64,000 nt of DNA, from assembly GCA_963741385.1 (NCBI GenBank), contig CAVUHO010000003.1, positions 62,001 through 126,000 of the forward strand, in the 5' to 3' direction. The notes beneath the pieces are model-generated. The model was not told the origin of the DNA and searched no databases. It saw only the letters and a list, made by a program, of their open reading frames with translations. The position numbers and the translations under genes were made by a program. Shown here in pieces: positions 8,494-16,922 of the stretch. Every line of letters begins with the position of its first letter. Positions within the stretch are counted from its first letter, which is position 1. Source of the stretch: Sulfomarinibacter sp963741385. GTDB taxonomy: Bacteria > Acidobacteriota > Thermoanaerobaculia > Thermoanaerobaculales > Sulfomarinibacteraceae.

Positions 8494-8627
8494 TACTGCG
8501 CACAGTTGACATGGATGACCTCTCAACTCGTGTCCGGCGATGGTCATGGGTCGCCAGCTCGAAAACGGTGCGTGGAACGGGGGTATTCGGGAGCGCCAAC
8601 TGAACCCGGCGCTTCCCCCGGATCGAC

Positions 8628-9869
8628 TCAGTCGAGCAGGCTGACGATCCGGCGGACGGCGACCTCGACGGTGTCGGTGGGCTGCCCGGCGTAGCAGAGC
8701 CGGAAGAACCCGGGCTCGCCGACGTGGCAGGCGGCGCCGGGGGTGAGGTTGACCCTGGCCTGCTCGAGGATCCGAATCCAGAGCGCGTGCTCGGCCTCCC
8801 ATGTCGGCGCCGCCAGGTGCGATCGCAGATCGAGCAGGACGAAGACGCCGGCTTCGGCCGGGAGGTGGCGGATTCCGCCGGCATCCAACCCGGCCGCGAG
8901 GCGGGCGTGGGCGCCGCGCAGCAGCTCTCTCATGGAGCCGATGTACGAGTCGACCCAGGTCTCGTCGGAGATCATGTCGCCGAGCAGGTGCTGGGTGTGG
9001 CCGGAACAACACGCCCAGTAGGCGAGGGCGTCGACCGCGGCGTTGACGGCCCGGTTCTCGCTGACGAGCACACCGCAGCGCAGACCCGAGGCGCCGAAGT
9101 CTTTGGAGAAGGCCCACACGATGTGGACCCGCTCGCCGAGCGACGGCCGCAGCTCGGAGCAGCTGGTGAAGGTGCTCTCGCCGAAAACCGACAGCGCGTA
9201 GATCTCGTCGAAGACGATATGAATGTCGCGGTCGTCCGCCCACTCCAGCACCCGGCTGATCTCCTCGGGTGAGGCGACCGTGCCGAGAGGGTTGTCGGGC
9301 GAGGTGAAGAGGAGGGCCTTGATAGGTCGTCCGGCGCCGGCGACGGCGCGGTCGAGCAACTCGGGGGTCAAGCGGAAGCCGTCGTCGATCGAACGGTGAA
9401 CCGGGACGATGGAGAGCCGGGCGCGAAGCTCGAGGTCCAACCAGAACCCGGCATAGCTCGGCGTGGGGACGAGAACGCCGTCGTCCGGATCGCCCAGGGC
9501 ATAGAAAAGGAAATCGAGCACGCTGCCGGCGCCGGCGAGGACGGAGATCTGCTCGGGGCCGAATTCGCGGCCGAGAAAGGTCCGGCCCATGAAGCGCCCG
9601 AGCTGCTTGCGGAATCGGAGTGAACCGGTCATATCGTCATAGCCGAGCGCGGTGGGTGGCACCCTCGGCGCACGATCGAGGCGATCGGCCACCATCTCCG
9701 AAACCAGCCGGTTTTCGGCTTCGCACAGACCGATGTAGCCGTCGGGGTTGGCGGCCGGGTCGAAGGGATCGGTCAAACCCTCGGCATGCCGCTGCAGGTA
9801 CTCAGGGATAGCATCGCCGGCCAACAGACCCTGCGCTCGGCGGGACAGATGACGGGTGTCGTGGTTCAT
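8628..9869 (-). CDS. PLP-dependent class I/II aminotransferase, ACC-synthase-like
   Basis: 413 residues. NPDGYIGLCEAENRL near residue 41 closely follows the N-terminal signature of 1-aminocyclopropane-1-carboxylate synthases (NPxGxIQMGLAENQL). TSPDNPLGT holds the Asn/Pro loop, FDEIYALSVF the Asp and Tyr that contact the cofactor, and WAFSKDFGASGLRCG the PLP lysine (K256) and phosphate-binding Arg. Plant and fungal ACS make ACC from S-adenosylmethionine. Many bacterial relatives are plain aminotransferases, so the reaction is open. The gene is alone and divergent from the dipeptidase gene, with a 74-bp gap. Confidence 0.78.
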   Translation of the reverse strand: MNHDTRHLSRRAQGLLAGDAIPEYLQRHAEGLTDPFDPAANPDGYIGLCEAENRLVSEMVADRLDRAPRVPPTALGYDDMTGSLRFRKQLGRFMGRTFLGREFGPEQISVLAGAGSVLDFLFYALGDPDDGVLVPTPSYAGFWLDLELRARLSIVPVHRSIDDGFRLTPELLDRAVAGAGRPIKALLFTSPDNPLGTVASPEEISRVLEWADDRDIHIVFDEIYALSVFGESTFTSCSELRPSLGERVHIVWAFSKDFGASGLRCGVLVSENRAVNAAVDALAYWACCSGHTQHLLGDMISDETWVDSYIGSMRELLRGAHARLAAGLDAGGIRHLPAEAGVFVLLDLRSHLAAPTWEAEHALWIRILEQARVNLTPGAACHVGEPGFFRLCYAGQPTDTVEVAVRRIVSLLD

Positions 9870-9943
9870 GGCTGGATATTGTAACGCCTGATGCGTGGCG
9901 GGCTGAGCACCGTGTTACGCTCGAGGCGAGGGCAACAAATCTG

Positions 9944-10645
9944 ATGTCTTTTTCACCCGCGTCGCTTCGAGGCGTGACGATAATGATTCTCCTGGCCGCC
10001 ACGCTGACGGCGAGTGTGGCCTGCGCCGGGGAAACGATGCCTGCGGAATTCGTCGACGCGGCGGGTGTCGTCCCTGGCCTGGTCGTCGACATGCGCTATG
10101 CGGGTTCCTCGAATTTCGTCGGCCGGCCGATCGACGGCTACGAGGCGCCCGTCTGCATCCTGACCCGGCAGGCGGCCGCAGCGCTCGCCGAGATCCAGAC
10201 GGAGCTGAAGGACTTCGGTCTGGGTCTCAAGGTGTTCGACTGCTACCGGCCGGAACGCGCCGTTGCCGATTTTGTCCGCTGGGCGAAGGATGAGGCCGAC
10301 ACGAAGATGAAGGCCGAGTTCTATCCCGACCTCGACAAGTCCGAGCTGTTCGCAAAAGGGTATATTGCCGAGCGCTCAGGCCATTCGCGCGGCTCGACCG
10401 TCGACCTGACGCTCGTCTACCTGCCGTATGAATCGGATGTGCCGATGGGGACCGGTTTCGACTTCTTCTCGACGCGGTCCTGGCCGACCGATGCCGCCCA
10501 ACCGTCCGAGGTCCGCGCCCACCGGCTCCTCCTGTCGAGCATCATGCAGAGGCACGGCTTCAAGCCCTACGCGAACGAATGGTGGCACTACACACTCGCC
10601 GACGAGCCCTATCCGGACACCTATTTCGACTTTCCGGTGAAGTGA
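9944..10645 (+). CDS. D-alanyl-D-alanine dipeptidase (VanX/DdpX family), exported
   Basis: 233 residues with a signal peptide (hydrophobic run near 12-25, cleavage near ACA-GE). Zinc ligands are visible: SGHSRGSTVD gives H147 and D154, and EWWH gives E212 as base and H215 as third ligand. FDCYRPERA carries the conserved Arg. The family splits D-Ala-D-Ala. With export this more likely recycles cell-wall peptide for nutrients, as DdpX does, than gives glycopeptide resistance; no VanH or ligase is nearby. Confidence 0.88.
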   Translation: MSFSPASLRGVTIMILLAATLTASVACAGETMPAEFVDAAGVVPGLVVDMRYAGSSNFVGRPIDGYEAPVCILTRQAAAALAEIQTELKDFGLGLKVFDCYRPERAVADFVRWAKDEADTKMKAEFYPDLDKSELFAKGYIAERSGHSRGSTVDLTLVYLPYESDVPMGTGFDFFSTRSWPTDAAQPSEVRAHRLLLSSIMQRHGFKPYANEWWHYTLADEPYPDTYFDFPVK

Positions 10646-10879
10646 GCCGATGTCACTCCTCGCGCAGGGGGTGCTGCCAGCGTAAGCCCGGGAAGCGGTC
10701 GATGTCCGAATCCGTGGCCACAGAAGTACACCCAGGCTCGATTCCTACGGCTCGCTTCGCGGGGAAATTCTCGGCCTAACGGACGTGTTGCAAATTTCGT
10801 TACACCCGTTCGTTCGCACGCAAATCGTATTTTCAAGGCGCTCTCGAAGGGCGCCGGCACGTCACGGGAGGTGAGGACC

Positions 10880-11449
10880 ATGGTCGACATCGACAAGGCA
10901 GTTCAAACGCAGCTTTCAAACATCCAGAAGAAGACCGGCAAGACCCTCGATCAGCTCTACGCGTGGCTGGGATCGACCGGGCTTGGCAAGCACGGGCAGC
11001 TGCGCGACGCGGCGAAGAACGACCTCGGGCTCGGCCATGGAGACGCCAACACACTGGTGACGCTGTACATGCGCTCGACCGGCGCCACTGCCGCCCCGGC
11101 TGCAACCGCTGACGCCGCGGTCGACGATATCTACGCGGGGCCGAAGGCGGCGCTGCGACCGGTCCACGATCGGGTGATGGCGGCGATCGACAGGTTTGGG
11201 GTGTTCGAGGTCGCGCCCAAGAAGACCTATCTGAGCCTGCGCCGGAAGAAGCAGTTCGCGATGGTGGGCCCGGCCACCAAGACCCAGGTCGAGATCGGCC
11301 TCAACGCGAAGGACCTGGCAGGCGGGGACCGCCTGGTCGCACTGAAGCCGGGTGGGATGTGCCAGTACAAGGTCCGCATCGGCTCGGCCGAAGAGGTCGA
11401 CGATGAGCTCGTCGGGTGGATCCGGTCTGCCTACGACGCGGCGGGGTGA
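10880..11449 (+). CDS. DUF4287-DUF5655 protein
   Basis: 189 residues from ATG 10880, behind gggaggtgagg. The first ~60 residues (IQKKTGKTLDQLYAWL...GLGHGDANTLV) match DUF4287. After an Ala-rich linker the rest (FEVAPKKTYLSLRRKKQFAM...) matches DUF5655, a fold often linked to transport or restriction proteins. The biochemical role is unknown. The stop lies 11 nt before the GTG of a DUF1801-type gene, so the pair formed an operon, and these two families commonly neighbour each other. Confidence 0.75.
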   Translation: MVDIDKAVQTQLSNIQKKTGKTLDQLYAWLGSTGLGKHGQLRDAAKNDLGLGHGDANTLVTLYMRSTGATAAPAATADAAVDDIYAGPKAALRPVHDRVMAAIDRFGVFEVAPKKTYLSLRRKKQFAMVGPATKTQVEIGLNAKDLAGGDRLVALKPGGMCQYKVRIGSAEEVDDELVGWIRSAYDAAG

Positions 11450-11460
11450 GGAGGCTGATC

Positions 11461-11743
11461 GTGGCGGAACTCAAGACCCAGCCGACCGACGCAAGCGTCG
11501 CGGACTTCATCGCCGGCGTCGAGGGCGAGGCCAGGCGCGTGGATTGCCGCACCCTCGTGGAAATCATGCAGCGCGTCACGGGCGCGGAACCGGTGATGTG
11601 GGCCCCTCGATCGTAGGCTCCGGCAGCTATCACTACCGTTACGCGAGCGGTTGCGAAGGCGACTGGATGCTGGTGGGCTTTTCGCCACGCAAGTCGGACC
11701 TCACCGTGTATGTGATGGCCGGCTTCAAGGGCGCGGACGAGAA
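11461..11743 (+). pseudogene. DUF1801-family gene broken by a frameshift and a 3' repeat insertion
   Basis: GTG 11461 follows gaggagg and begins VAELKTQPTDASVADFIAGV. The frame reaches TGAEPVMW and then runs to a stop at about 11615. The next frame continues the protein as GPSIVGSGSYHYRYAS...YVMAGFKG, so one base, probably a G in the ggg run near 11600, is missing. The C-terminus is then cut at 11744 by 39-bp tandem repeats. Intact relatives are about 140 residues. Both defects mark it as non-functional unless the indel is a sequencing error. Confidence 0.72.
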
Positions 11744-11852
11744 CCCCTTGTCATCCCGACCGAGGAAGCGGAGCAACGACACCCCCTTGTCATCCCGACC
11801 GAGGAAGCGGAGCGACGACACCCCCTTGTCATCCCGACCGAGGAAGCGGAGC
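11744..11852. repeat. 39-bp direct repeat, ~2.8 units
   Basis: Units begin at 11744, 11783 and 11822 (ccccttgtcatcccgaccg...). The only visible difference between the first two is a single base (gcaacg or gcgacg). Confidence 0.85.
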
Positions 11853-11950
11853 GACCGAGCGGAGGGATCTGAAGGGAAGGTTCATGAAACGGCGTTGCCT
11901 GGAGCCCCCACCCAGATCCCTCGGCTCGCTGCGCTCGCTCGGGATGACAG
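11827..11950. repeat. Imperfect inverted repeat built on gtcatcccg..gggatct
   Basis: The arm 11827-11870 is matched inversely by 11914-11950 (agatccctcggctcg...gggatgaca). Together with the 39-bp units it forms a small dispersed-repeat cluster inserted in the DUF1801 gene. The following 11951-12170 holds no gene that I can support. Confidence 0.65.
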
Positions 11951-12170
11951 TTTGAGACGCGACATTCGCCTCCCAACTGGCCACGGGTACGTGGCCGCTG
12001 ATCTGGTGAAAGACCGGTGGCCATCGTTGGTAATGTTGACCTCGTCGGGGCCCTGGAAAGCTCGGAATGACATTCACTCTCTCGTCTTCTCGAAACCTCG
12101 CCGTGAAACCCGAGCGATCGGGACCAACGTGATTCAGTCGCGGAATCCGACTCACCGAGGAGAGAGGTCG

Positions 12171-12671
12171 ATGGCGAGTGACGCGACGGCACTGAGCGGC
12201 GATGCTTCGACAGTCCTGGATCACTGGTCGGCACGCAAGGTCCAGCCCATCGTCATGCTCTACGTTGTGGCGGTGTTCGTGGTCTTCATTGCGCTGTCGG
12301 TCTTTATCTTCCACTCGCCGGAGGCACTGAAGGCGCTGGTGATTGCGGCGGTCGGCGGTGTCGCTGCAACCGCCCCCGGGGTGCTCGAAAAGGTCGAATA
12401 TCGAATGACCGGGTCGGGCATCGAGAAACGGACGGTGAACGCGAAAAAGCCGCGCCCCTTCAAGGATGTCTTCCGCTGGGATGAGCTGAGCCGCGTGTCT
12501 CGGATGAAGCACGGTTTCAGGTATGACAAGACCATGCCCGAGGCGAGCCGTCTCCGTCGATTCTGGAAGAAGCACATTTCCGACGGGTACTCCGGCGAGA
12601 TTCACGTGGAGAGGGGAGACCTCGACCGGGTCCTGGCGATCGTGGGACGGCAGGGGATCGCGATTTCGTAG
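12171..12671 (+). CDS. Membrane protein of unknown function
   Basis: 166 residues from ATG 12171, 4-5 nt after gaggagagagg. Two hydrophobic helices lie at about residues 25-47 and 54-68. The remaining ~95 residues are cytoplasmic-looking and basic (RMTGSGIEKRTVNAKKPRPFKD...), ending in short beta-like stretches (GEIHVERGDLDRVLAIVG). This resembles small two-helix proteins with a PH-like tail, but I cannot assign a family. No operon partner. Confidence 0.6.
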   Translation: MASDATALSGDASTVLDHWSARKVQPIVMLYVVAVFVVFIALSVFIFHSPEALKALVIAAVGGVAATAPGVLEKVEYRMTGSGIEKRTVNAKKPRPFKDVFRWDELSRVSRMKHGFRYDKTMPEASRLRRFWKKHISDGYSGEIHVERGDLDRVLAIVGRQGIAIS

Positions 12672-12835
12672 GTGCCACCGAGCACTCTTCGGTATCGGAC
12701 CGCGCATAGGGACAGAGCGTCAGGGTGCCACGTGCCGCATTGCTGGTGCCAACCTTGATTTTTCGGATGCTCGAAGTGGCTCTGGGGATGCTAGAGTGCG
12801 AGGCAACAACAACCGAAAAAGAGAGGGTCGGTGCC

Positions 12836-14017
12836 ATGGCGCAGACGATCGACCGTCGCAGCTTTCTCAAGCTCGGTGCAACGTCTGCCGGTCTCTCGAT
12901 CGGTTGCGGGTTGGGCGGCACAGAGGCTGGTCGGGATGCCAGTCCCCTGACCATGCGCTATCGAGGGCTCGGCGCCACCGGGCTCGAGGTGTCGGAGATC
13001 TCGTTCGGGGCGCACGGGATCGACAACCCGGTGCTGATGTCGGCCGCTCTGGAGGCCGGGGTCAACACCTTCTGCACGTCCGGCCATTACCTCGACGGTC
13101 GCGAGGAGATGGCGACGGGCGAGGCACTGTCCAAGGCCAACATTCCGCGCGACAAGATCGTCATCCTCACCGGCAATCCGGTCCGGCCCAGTGACACCGT
13201 CGATTCGATTCTCGCTGACGTCGACGCCAGCCTGCGGCGACTGCGGACCGACGTCATCGAAGTCTATTGCAACGGGATGGTTCAATCGCGAGACGATGTC
13301 GTGGCGGATGACCTGTTCGAAGCGATGCAACGCGCCAAACAGGCGGGCAAAGTCCGCCACCTCGGGATGTCCAGTCATCACGGAGGCCAGCAGGCGTGGC
13401 TCAACTCTGGCATTGAATGCGGACAGTACGATGTGTTCTTCATCAAGTACGACTTCGTTTCCTATCCGGACCAGGACGAGATTCTGCGGCGGGCGGCGGA
13501 ACAGGGGATCGGCACGATCGTGTTCAAGACCAACGCCGGCAACCGCAAGCATGAGGTCAAGGACCTCGAGGCCGGCGGGCTGTCGTTCGAACAGGCCACG
13601 TGGAAGTGGGCGCTGACCAACCCATATGTTTCGAGCGTCTCGGTGACCGTGTCCAATTTCAACCAGATCCAAGATTGCCTGAAGGCGGTGGGGTCGAGCC
13701 TCGACGAGGCCGAGGTCGCGATGCTGCGCCGTTACGGCCGTGAGATGTACAACCGCTACTGCCGATTTTGCGCGACCTGCGAGGGGAGCTGCCCGCGGCA
13801 CGTCGCGGTCGCAGACATCATGCGTTACGAGATGTACTTCACGTGTTACGGGCGGGAAAAGGAAGCGATGCGGCTCTACCGGGAGCTGCCCGAACCGTCC
13901 ACGGCGGCTGCCTGCGACGGGTGCCCGGGCCCGTGTGAGGGAGCCTGTCCCTTTGGCCGCGAGGTTCGAACAGGGCTGATCGAGGCCCATCGCAGGCTCG
14001 AGTTCCGAAGGGCGTAG
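12836..14017 (+). CDS. Tat-exported aldo/keto reductase with C-terminal Cys-rich region
   Basis: 393 residues from ATG 12836. DRRSFLKLGATSAG is a twin-arginine signal, so a folded, cofactor-loaded enzyme is exported. The TIM-barrel core starts RYRGLGATGLEVSEISFGA, and the AKR tetrad elements (Asp, Tyr, Lys, His) appear degenerate. The last ~90 residues carry two Cys clusters, CRFCATCEGSCPRHV and CDGCPGPCEGACPFG, typical of AKRs with ferredoxin-like Fe-S binding. Such proteins are common beside oxidoreductase modules, but here the gene is alone. Upstream start codons exist but would disrupt the signal. Confidence 0.78.
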   Translation: MAQTIDRRSFLKLGATSAGLSIGCGLGGTEAGRDASPLTMRYRGLGATGLEVSEISFGAHGIDNPVLMSAALEAGVNTFCTSGHYLDGREEMATGEALSKANIPRDKIVILTGNPVRPSDTVDSILADVDASLRRLRTDVIEVYCNGMVQSRDDVVADDLFEAMQRAKQAGKVRHLGMSSHHGGQQAWLNSGIECGQYDVFFIKYDFVSYPDQDEILRRAAEQGIGTIVFKTNAGNRKHEVKDLEAGGLSFEQATWKWALTNPYVSSVSVTVSNFNQIQDCLKAVGSSLDEAEVAMLRRYGREMYNRYCRFCATCEGSCPRHVAVADIMRYEMYFTCYGREKEAMRLYRELPEPSTAAACDGCPGPCEGACPFGREVRTGLIEAHRRLEFRRA

Positions 14018-14153
14018 CAATTTGAGGAAAACCATCTATCCGGGTCGAGCGCCGTACTGCACTCAGTCATGATCGGCGCCACCCGCGCAATCGTGCCGGC
14101 TTTCTCGAGAGCGGTGGGGCGTGCCCTGAGCTCGGGCTGAAGATTGAAGGGTT

Positions 14154-14187
14154 CGTCGCCCGCGGCAGGAAACTGGTGAGATTTGCA
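14154..14187. repeat. Partial match to the end of the 43.7-kb MITE-like element
   Basis: cgtcgcc, then gaaa-ctggtgagat-tg, align with 43826-43860 with few mismatches. No matching left end is visible, so it may be a solo or decayed end. The surrounding 14018-14233 has no gene. Confidence 0.35.
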
Positions 14188-14233
14188 GACTAGATTCATT
14201 GCCAAACTCTGAGTTGAGGCCTATGTTCGAGTC

Positions 14234-15673
14234 ATGATTGTTGAGATCGGTGTTGGCAGCGCGGCCCCGTCCGAGGGCAACGACAGCCGGGAGAAATCCT
14301 GGGTTGCGGCGACCTCGGTGGTCGCGGCGGTCGCGCTCACCGGCATGAAGCTGGTGGTGGGCCTGGCGACGGGCAGCCTCGGCATCCTGTCGGAGGCGCT
14401 CCATTCGGCCCTGGACCTGGTTGCTGCGGTGGTCACCCTGTTCGCGGTTCGAGCCTCCGCTCGACCGGCCGACAGCAGGCATCCCTTCGGACACGGCAAG
14501 GTGGAGAACCTGTCGGCGCTGTTTGAAACGGCCCTTCTCCTTTTGACCTGCGGTTGGATCGTGTACGAAGCCGTGAAGCGACTCCTCGGGGGCGCCGTCG
14601 AGATCGACGTGACCGCCTGGGCATTCATCGTCATGGCGGTCTCGATTGTGATCGACGTCTCACGGTCGCGCGCCCTCTCGCGGGTCGCCAAGAAGACCGG
14701 CAGCCAGGCTTTGGAGGCCGACGCCCTGCACTTCTCGACTGACGTGTGGTCGTCCTCGGTGGTCATCGTGGGGCTTGTCGCGGTGTGGCTGGCACCAACG
14801 CTCGACGCCCCGTGGCTGGTGCGTGCCGACGCGGTTGCCGCTCTTGGTGTGGCGGCGATCGTCGTCTGGGTCAGCCTCAGTCTGGGGCGTCGTACCGTTG
14901 CCGATCTTCTGGACGAGACACCGCCCGAGGTCCGGGACCGGGTCGAGGAGGCGGCACGGCTTTCGGGTGTTCTCGAGGTGGGTCGCGTCAGGGTGCGGCG
15001 CTCCGGCTCCGAGTACTTCGTGGATCTCACCCTGAAGGCCGAACCCGACCTGACCCTCGAGGGCGCGCACGTCCTCGCCGATCGGGTCGAGCGCGCGGTG
15101 GCCGATCGCCTCCCCGGGGCCGATGTGGTGGTTCACCTCGAGCCCATGATCGGGGAAGGGGAGCCGCCGACCCCTACCGCGTCGGAGGTTCGTTCGATCG
15201 CACGGAGCGCGGGCCTCGGTGCCCACGGGGTGGGCCTGGCAAACGGGCCCGACGGTCCGACACTGGAGCTTCACTTGGAGGTCGACCGCGACCTCGATGT
15301 GGCTGCGGCGCACGAACGTGCCAACGTGCTCGAGGCGCAGCTGAGGCGTCGTTTCAAACGGCTCGCAAGAATCGTCGTGCATATCGAGCCGAGGGATGAT
15401 CCGGCGCTCCTTCAGGGAGCTGTCACAGCGGAGGCAATCCAGAGATCGGCCGAGCAGGTGGCCGCTGACCGTGGCGTCCGTTGCCGGATCAGCGACATCG
15501 TGTTGGTGGGTGGCGAGGCCGGGCTAGCGGTCACCTTTCATTGCGCTACTGCGCCCGACACGGCCATCACCGAAGCGCACGCGCTGACCGCGGCACTCGA
15601 ATCAGTGCTCCGTGAAGGGTTTCCCGGCCTCGATCGTGTGACGATCCACATTGAACCCTTGTCGTTGCCGTGA
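14234..15673 (+). CDS. Cation diffusion facilitator with three C-terminal domains
   Basis: 479 residues; usual CDF proteins are near 300. The membrane part has the metal-site helices HSALDLVAAVV (HxxxD) and DALHFSTDVWSS (HxxxD), the hallmark for divalent-metal/proton antiport out of the cytoplasm. After about residue 210 the small cytoplasmic dimer domain occurs three times, each ending in a VVHLEP / VVHIEP / TIHIEP strand. Metal specificity cannot be read safely; the HD-HD type site is often zinc. There is no neighbouring regulator. Confidence 0.85.
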   Translation: MIVEIGVGSAAPSEGNDSREKSWVAATSVVAAVALTGMKLVVGLATGSLGILSEALHSALDLVAAVVTLFAVRASARPADSRHPFGHGKVENLSALFETALLLLTCGWIVYEAVKRLLGGAVEIDVTAWAFIVMAVSIVIDVSRSRALSRVAKKTGSQALEADALHFSTDVWSSSVVIVGLVAVWLAPTLDAPWLVRADAVAALGVAAIVVWVSLSLGRRTVADLLDETPPEVRDRVEEAARLSGVLEVGRVRVRRSGSEYFVDLTLKAEPDLTLEGAHVLADRVERAVADRLPGADVVVHLEPMIGEGEPPTPTASEVRSIARSAGLGAHGVGLANGPDGPTLELHLEVDRDLDVAAAHERANVLEAQLRRRFKRLARIVVHIEPRDDPALLQGAVTAEAIQRSAEQVAADRGVRCRISDIVLVGGEAGLAVTFHCATAPDTAITEAHALTAALESVLREGFPGLDRVTIHIEPLSLP

Positions 15674-15767
15674 GGTACCGGGCGCGCGGACTGCAGCGCC
15701 CTGGCGGCGAGGATGCGGTGCGTCTCGGGCGCAGACTCCGTGCTCTGGGTCCCCTCGATCGTCCGGC

Positions 15768-16805
15768 TCAGAACTTGAGCGTGAAGACCGTCGTGCCGCG
15801 CTTGAAGGTCACATCGTCGGGACCGGCCGGCCCCTTGTAACGATCCGGAACTGCGTCCCAACCTTCGTAGATGCTGCCGGCCACGAAAATGCGCTGTTTC
15901 TCCGGCGGGGTGTCGGGTTCCTTCCCGAACACGTCGTAGACCGAACCGAAGGACGGTGGTGCGGCGGTGTCGCCGAGCGGCACCAACTCGTCCCGCCCGT
16001 CGCCGTCGATGTCGATCCGGATCCAGCCGACCTGGAGGATCTTGGAGTAGGTGCCGTCGGCCATCATGGCGTCGATCTGGGTGTTGAACGCCTGGATGAT
16101 GTCGTCGGCGTCGGGCAGGTTCCGCCGGAGGGCGAAGTGCAGCGTGCGGAGGGCCAGCGGCGTGGTCCCGATCTCCAGATTTGTGGCGGCGTCTTCGTGC
16201 TGGTAGGTCAGGAGGTACCGCACCACCAGTTCGTCCACCAGCATGTAATCGACCTCACCCGCGAGCAGCTTGGTCAGGCTGTCCTGGTCGTTGCGCGCGT
16301 TGACGAAGAAGACTCCGACGGCCTGTCCGACCTCGTCGCCGTAGGCGTAGCGTCCGACCGCCGCGACCCGTTTGCCCGCGAGGTCCGACATCTTGGTGGC
16401 CGCGACGTCGCTGTCCTTGCGGCCGACGAGCACGAGGCGGTTCTCGAGGTACGGCTCGGAGAAGACGATGTCCTCGTCCCGCTTCTCGGTGCGCCACATG
16501 GCGGCGGTGCCGTCGAAGGTCGACTTCCGGATGCCTGTCTCGACCTCCTTCCAGTCGACGATGATCGTCGTCGCACGGATGCCGGCGCGTTCGAGGGCGG
16601 TGTTCACCAACTCGAGAGCGACCCGCGTCCCCTGGGGCCCGTCGGTGAAGGGGGGCCACGTGTCGGAGGCGAGGCGCAGCTCGCGCGGATCGGCCGCCAA
16701 AGCGAGCGCCGGCAGCATCATCAGCCACACCGCGACGCGGAGAGCGCGTCTCCATGTGGGAGCTGGTCTTTCAGCGCCGAGCGCTTCAGGTCGGTTGGGC
16801 TGCAT
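15768..16805 (-). CDS. Periplasmic solute-binding protein, SBP family 3 type
   Basis: 345 residues with an N-terminal export segment (VAVWLMMLPALALA, cleavage before ADP). The start ELRLASDTWPPFTDG, then FDGTAAMWRTEKR...VFSEPYLENRLVLV, is the amino-acid-type SBP_bac_3 fold. The C-terminal ~75 residues go beyond the usual fold and include DIDGDGRDE, a calcium-loop-like motif. No permease or ATPase genes are adjacent, so it may be an orphan sensor or receptor. It lies 117 nt downstream of the PATAN gene on the same strand. Confidence 0.75.
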   Translation of the reverse strand: MQPNRPEALGAERPAPTWRRALRVAVWLMMLPALALAADPRELRLASDTWPPFTDGPQGTRVALELVNTALERAGIRATTIIVDWKEVETGIRKSTFDGTAAMWRTEKRDEDIVFSEPYLENRLVLVGRKDSDVAATKMSDLAGKRVAAVGRYAYGDEVGQAVGVFFVNARNDQDSLTKLLAGEVDYMLVDELVVRYLLTYQHEDAATNLEIGTTPLALRTLHFALRRNLPDADDIIQAFNTQIDAMMADGTYSKILQVGWIRIDIDGDGRDELVPLGDTAAPPSFGSVYDVFGKEPDTPPEKQRIFVAGSIYEGWDAVPDRYKGPAGPDDVTFKRGTTVFTLKF

Positions 16806-16922
16806 GATTTCGTTCCCCCCTGGCCGTTCGGGCGATGCTGTTCATTTCCTTGTGGGTCGCCGTTCGTCCATCTGCTCGAACCGCGAAAACGCAGCCGCAA
16901 ATTCCCGAGAGATCAGCGACAC

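Noticed and set aside
9944..10645. Vancomycin resistance (vanX) operon
   Set aside because: The dipeptidase has an export signal and there is no VanH-like dehydrogenase, D-Ala-D-Lac ligase or VanRS pair nearby; a wall-recycling role fits better.
11744..11950. Possible CRISPR array
   Set aside because: The 39-bp units are directly adjacent with no spacers, so this is a tandem repeat and not an array.
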